64,000 nt of DNA, taken from assembly GCA_902168185.1 (NCBI GenBank), contig CABHOV010000066.1, positions 1-64,000 of the forward strand, in the 5' to 3' direction. The notes under the pieces are model-generated. The model was not told the DNA's origin. It worked only from the letters and a program-made list of their open reading frames with translations, and searched no databases. The position numbers and the translations under genes are program-made. The stretch comes from an uncultured Bacteroides sp. Lineage in GTDB: Bacteria; Bacteroidota; Bacteroidia; Cytophagales; Cyclobacteriaceae. Every line of letters begins with the position of its first letter. The first letter of the stretch is position 1. Positions 62,876 through 64,000 of the stretch are shown here, piece by piece.

Positions 62876-63775
62876 TTATATATCTACCGGCATTATTTTT
62901 TTACTGTGTTTCAATATACTTGTAACATCCTCGCTGGTTCCTGTAAAAGGTCCTGACGATTCTATTTTCAATGTTGCCATGGCTGCGCCAAATTCTCCTG
63001 CTGCCTGCAGATCCTCACTCTGGATACGCTGGTATAAATATCCAGCCATATAGGTGTCACCACAGCCGGTAGCATCCGTTACAGCTTTCGGTACATAAGC
63101 CGGGATGTCATGGAATATACCGTTGTGATAAAGCACGGAGCCCTTGCTTCCAAGGGTAATTATTACCTCCTTAACACCCCAGTCTGCTAAAATCCTGGAA
63201 CCCTCACGCACATCGCTGCTTCCTGTCAGCACTTCCATTTCGTGTTCGTTGGCCTTCAGGATATCTATATATTGTAGCGCCTCTTTTTTAGCAGTCCAAT
63301 CTATCGGCACTACATTTTCGTTTTCAACTTTGCGCAAGTAGCCTTGAACATCCAGTGATACAACTCCTCTTCCGGCCAGGTCTTTAATCAGCTCAACCGA
63401 AATGTCGTCAGCGAGTAAAGGTCCAAGGTGAAAAATCTTGGCTTGTATATCGGCAAGTTGTTCTGCTGTAAATGGATCTGCTATCTTCAATACCTTCTGT
63501 GTACGGTGATCGAGGTTTTCAGAATAGATGTTTTCAAAATGAACCGTGAAAGTACTAGGCAGTGCATTTACATCTATACCTTTCGCGCGCAGGTCGGCAA
63601 CAAAGCCCATCTCACTTTCTGCAAGGGCTGTAACCAATGTATAGCTTACATCCATGTTTTTGATGGCATTCGAGAAATAGAAAGATGTACCACCAGCCAT
63701 GTGTTTGATTGATTTGGTAGTAACCACCTTGTCGAGCGTGATGTGTCCTATGCAGCAGATGTCGTACATATACAT
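62876..63775 (-). CDS. PfkB-family carbohydrate kinase
   Basis: A ribokinase-fold sugar kinase of about 299 residues. ATG at 63775 is preferred because the conserved fold begins at DICCIGHITLD; ATG 63805 would add ten residues. Seen: AGGTSFYFSNAIKNM (substrate-binding Gly-Gly), HLGPLLADDI, EHEMEVLTG, TLGSKGSVLYHNG and the anion-hole/catalytic motif TDATGCGDTYMAGYLY. It phosphorylates a sugar or sugar alcohol with ATP; ribose, fructose or inositol types cannot be separated by eye. A perfect -7 element lies at 63822-63829. Confidence 0.9.
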   Translation of the reverse strand: MYMYDICCIGHITLDKVVTTKSIKHMAGGTSFYFSNAIKNMDVSYTLVTALAESEMGFVADLRAKGIDVNALPSTFTVHFENIYSENLDHRTQKVLKIADPFTAEQLADIQAKIFHLGPLLADDISVELIKDLAGRGVVSLDVQGYLRKVENENVVPIDWTAKKEALQYIDILKANEHEMEVLTGSSDVREGSRILADWGVKEVIITLGSKGSVLYHNGIFHDIPAYVPKAVTDATGCGDTYMAGYLYQRIQSEDLQAAGEFGAAMATLKIESSGPFTGTSEDVTSILKHSKKIMPVDI

Positions 63776-63821
63776 TTGTTCTAGCGTGAAATTCAGCCAC
63801 CGCATGCCGGTAGAGAATTGG

Positions 63822-63829
63822 CAAAAATA
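63822..63829 (-). promoter_or_regulatory. -7 element of the PfkB kinase promoter
   Basis: On the minus strand TATTTTTG matches the Bacteroidota consensus TAnnTTTG exactly. A start site several bases downstream would give a leader of about 40 bases to the ATG at 63775, supporting that start over 63805. Confidence 0.6.
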
Positions 63830-64000
63830 ACAAAGATTCGCATCGTCACGATTTTTTTAATGGAAAGCAGTGAGAAATTTGTTTAAACGGCCGGTTTGCA
63901 AAAGTATATTTCCCTGCTATCGACTCCATACAGCGATAGTATCCGTTTGCAAAATGGCATCGTGCTACTGCCGCTGTAAAATACTCCAGGCTATATTTAA

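Noticed and set aside
63846-63998. Minus-strand open frame running off the right edge, ending at TGA 63846-63848
   Set aside because: About 50 codons without a start in view and no recognised pattern. It could be the end of a gene, but the evidence is too thin to list.
1-64000. tRNA, rRNA, CRISPR, IS elements and prophage
   Set aside because: Intergenic regions were read on both strands; no cloverleaf, no direct-repeat array, no transposase or integrase was found.

Overview
The window looks like chromosomal DNA of a Bacteroidota bacterium, most likely of the Cytophagia type. The signs are a type IX secretion sorting tail on a giant Fn3-rich protein, a TonB-dependent receptor with a carboxypeptidase-regulatory N-terminus, an ECF sigma factor paired with a FecR-like fragment, an AMP nucleosidase of the short Bacteroidota type, and promoters fitting the Bacteroidota -7 consensus TAnnTTTG (rnpB, the sugar kinase and the TonB receptor). 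I see no tRNA, rRNA, CRISPR array, insertion sequence or prophage. Genes are mostly intact, densely packed and often overlapping or only a few bases apart. Layout: positions 1-4166 (minus) hold the truncated end of a membrane-anchored trehalose-synthase-like GH13 enzyme and a fusion of an alpha-oxoamine synthase with a FemAB/GNAT-like acyltransferase. Positions 4340-17634 are a signalling block: a small STAS-like protein, a receiver-PAS-PAS-histidine kinase, a CheR methyltransferase, a NIT/HAMP/GAF hybrid kinase with three receivers, a SAM methyltransferase, an orphan GAF membrane protein with no kinase domain, and an FtsX-type permease. Positions 17803-24639 carry an aldo/keto reductase, a ThuA-like secreted protein, a mini FecR-type anti-sigma fragment with its ECF sigma factor, a LacI regulator with a perfect 16-bp palindrome in front of it, a UMF1-type transporter, AMP nucleosidase and a stand-alone HsdR_N nuclease-fold protein. 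Positions 24690-41178 (all minus) are the most unusual region. A tightly coupled five-gene run encodes a nucleotide-transporter-like MFS/HEAT/cNMP-binding fusion, a protein with three TIR-like modules, a STAND NTPase with a transmembrane helix and WD40 propeller, an outer-membrane beta-barrel and a lipoprotein. It is followed by a 2078-residue secreted T9SS cargo. The run resembles the architecture of NLR/TIR-type conflict or surface-sensing systems, but its role is not established from sequence. Positions 41428-47324 hold an OmpA/PD40 protein resembling PorE and a metal-homeostasis locus: a DtxR/MntR regulator divergent from a TonB receptor and thioredoxin, with an alternating half-site operator between them that covers the receptor's -7 element. 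Positions 47370-63805 are mainly housekeeping: queA, menC, a sigma-54-activator-like regulator without an HTH domain, RNase P RNA, a Crp-family regulator with an NAD(P)H oxidoreductase, a DUF2279 protein, tamB, tsaD, an FlK-like thioesterase, smpB, an NlpC/P60 peptidase and a PfkB kinase. A composition feature runs through the window: TATA is common, and isoleucine codon ATA is strongly preferred after codons ending in T.
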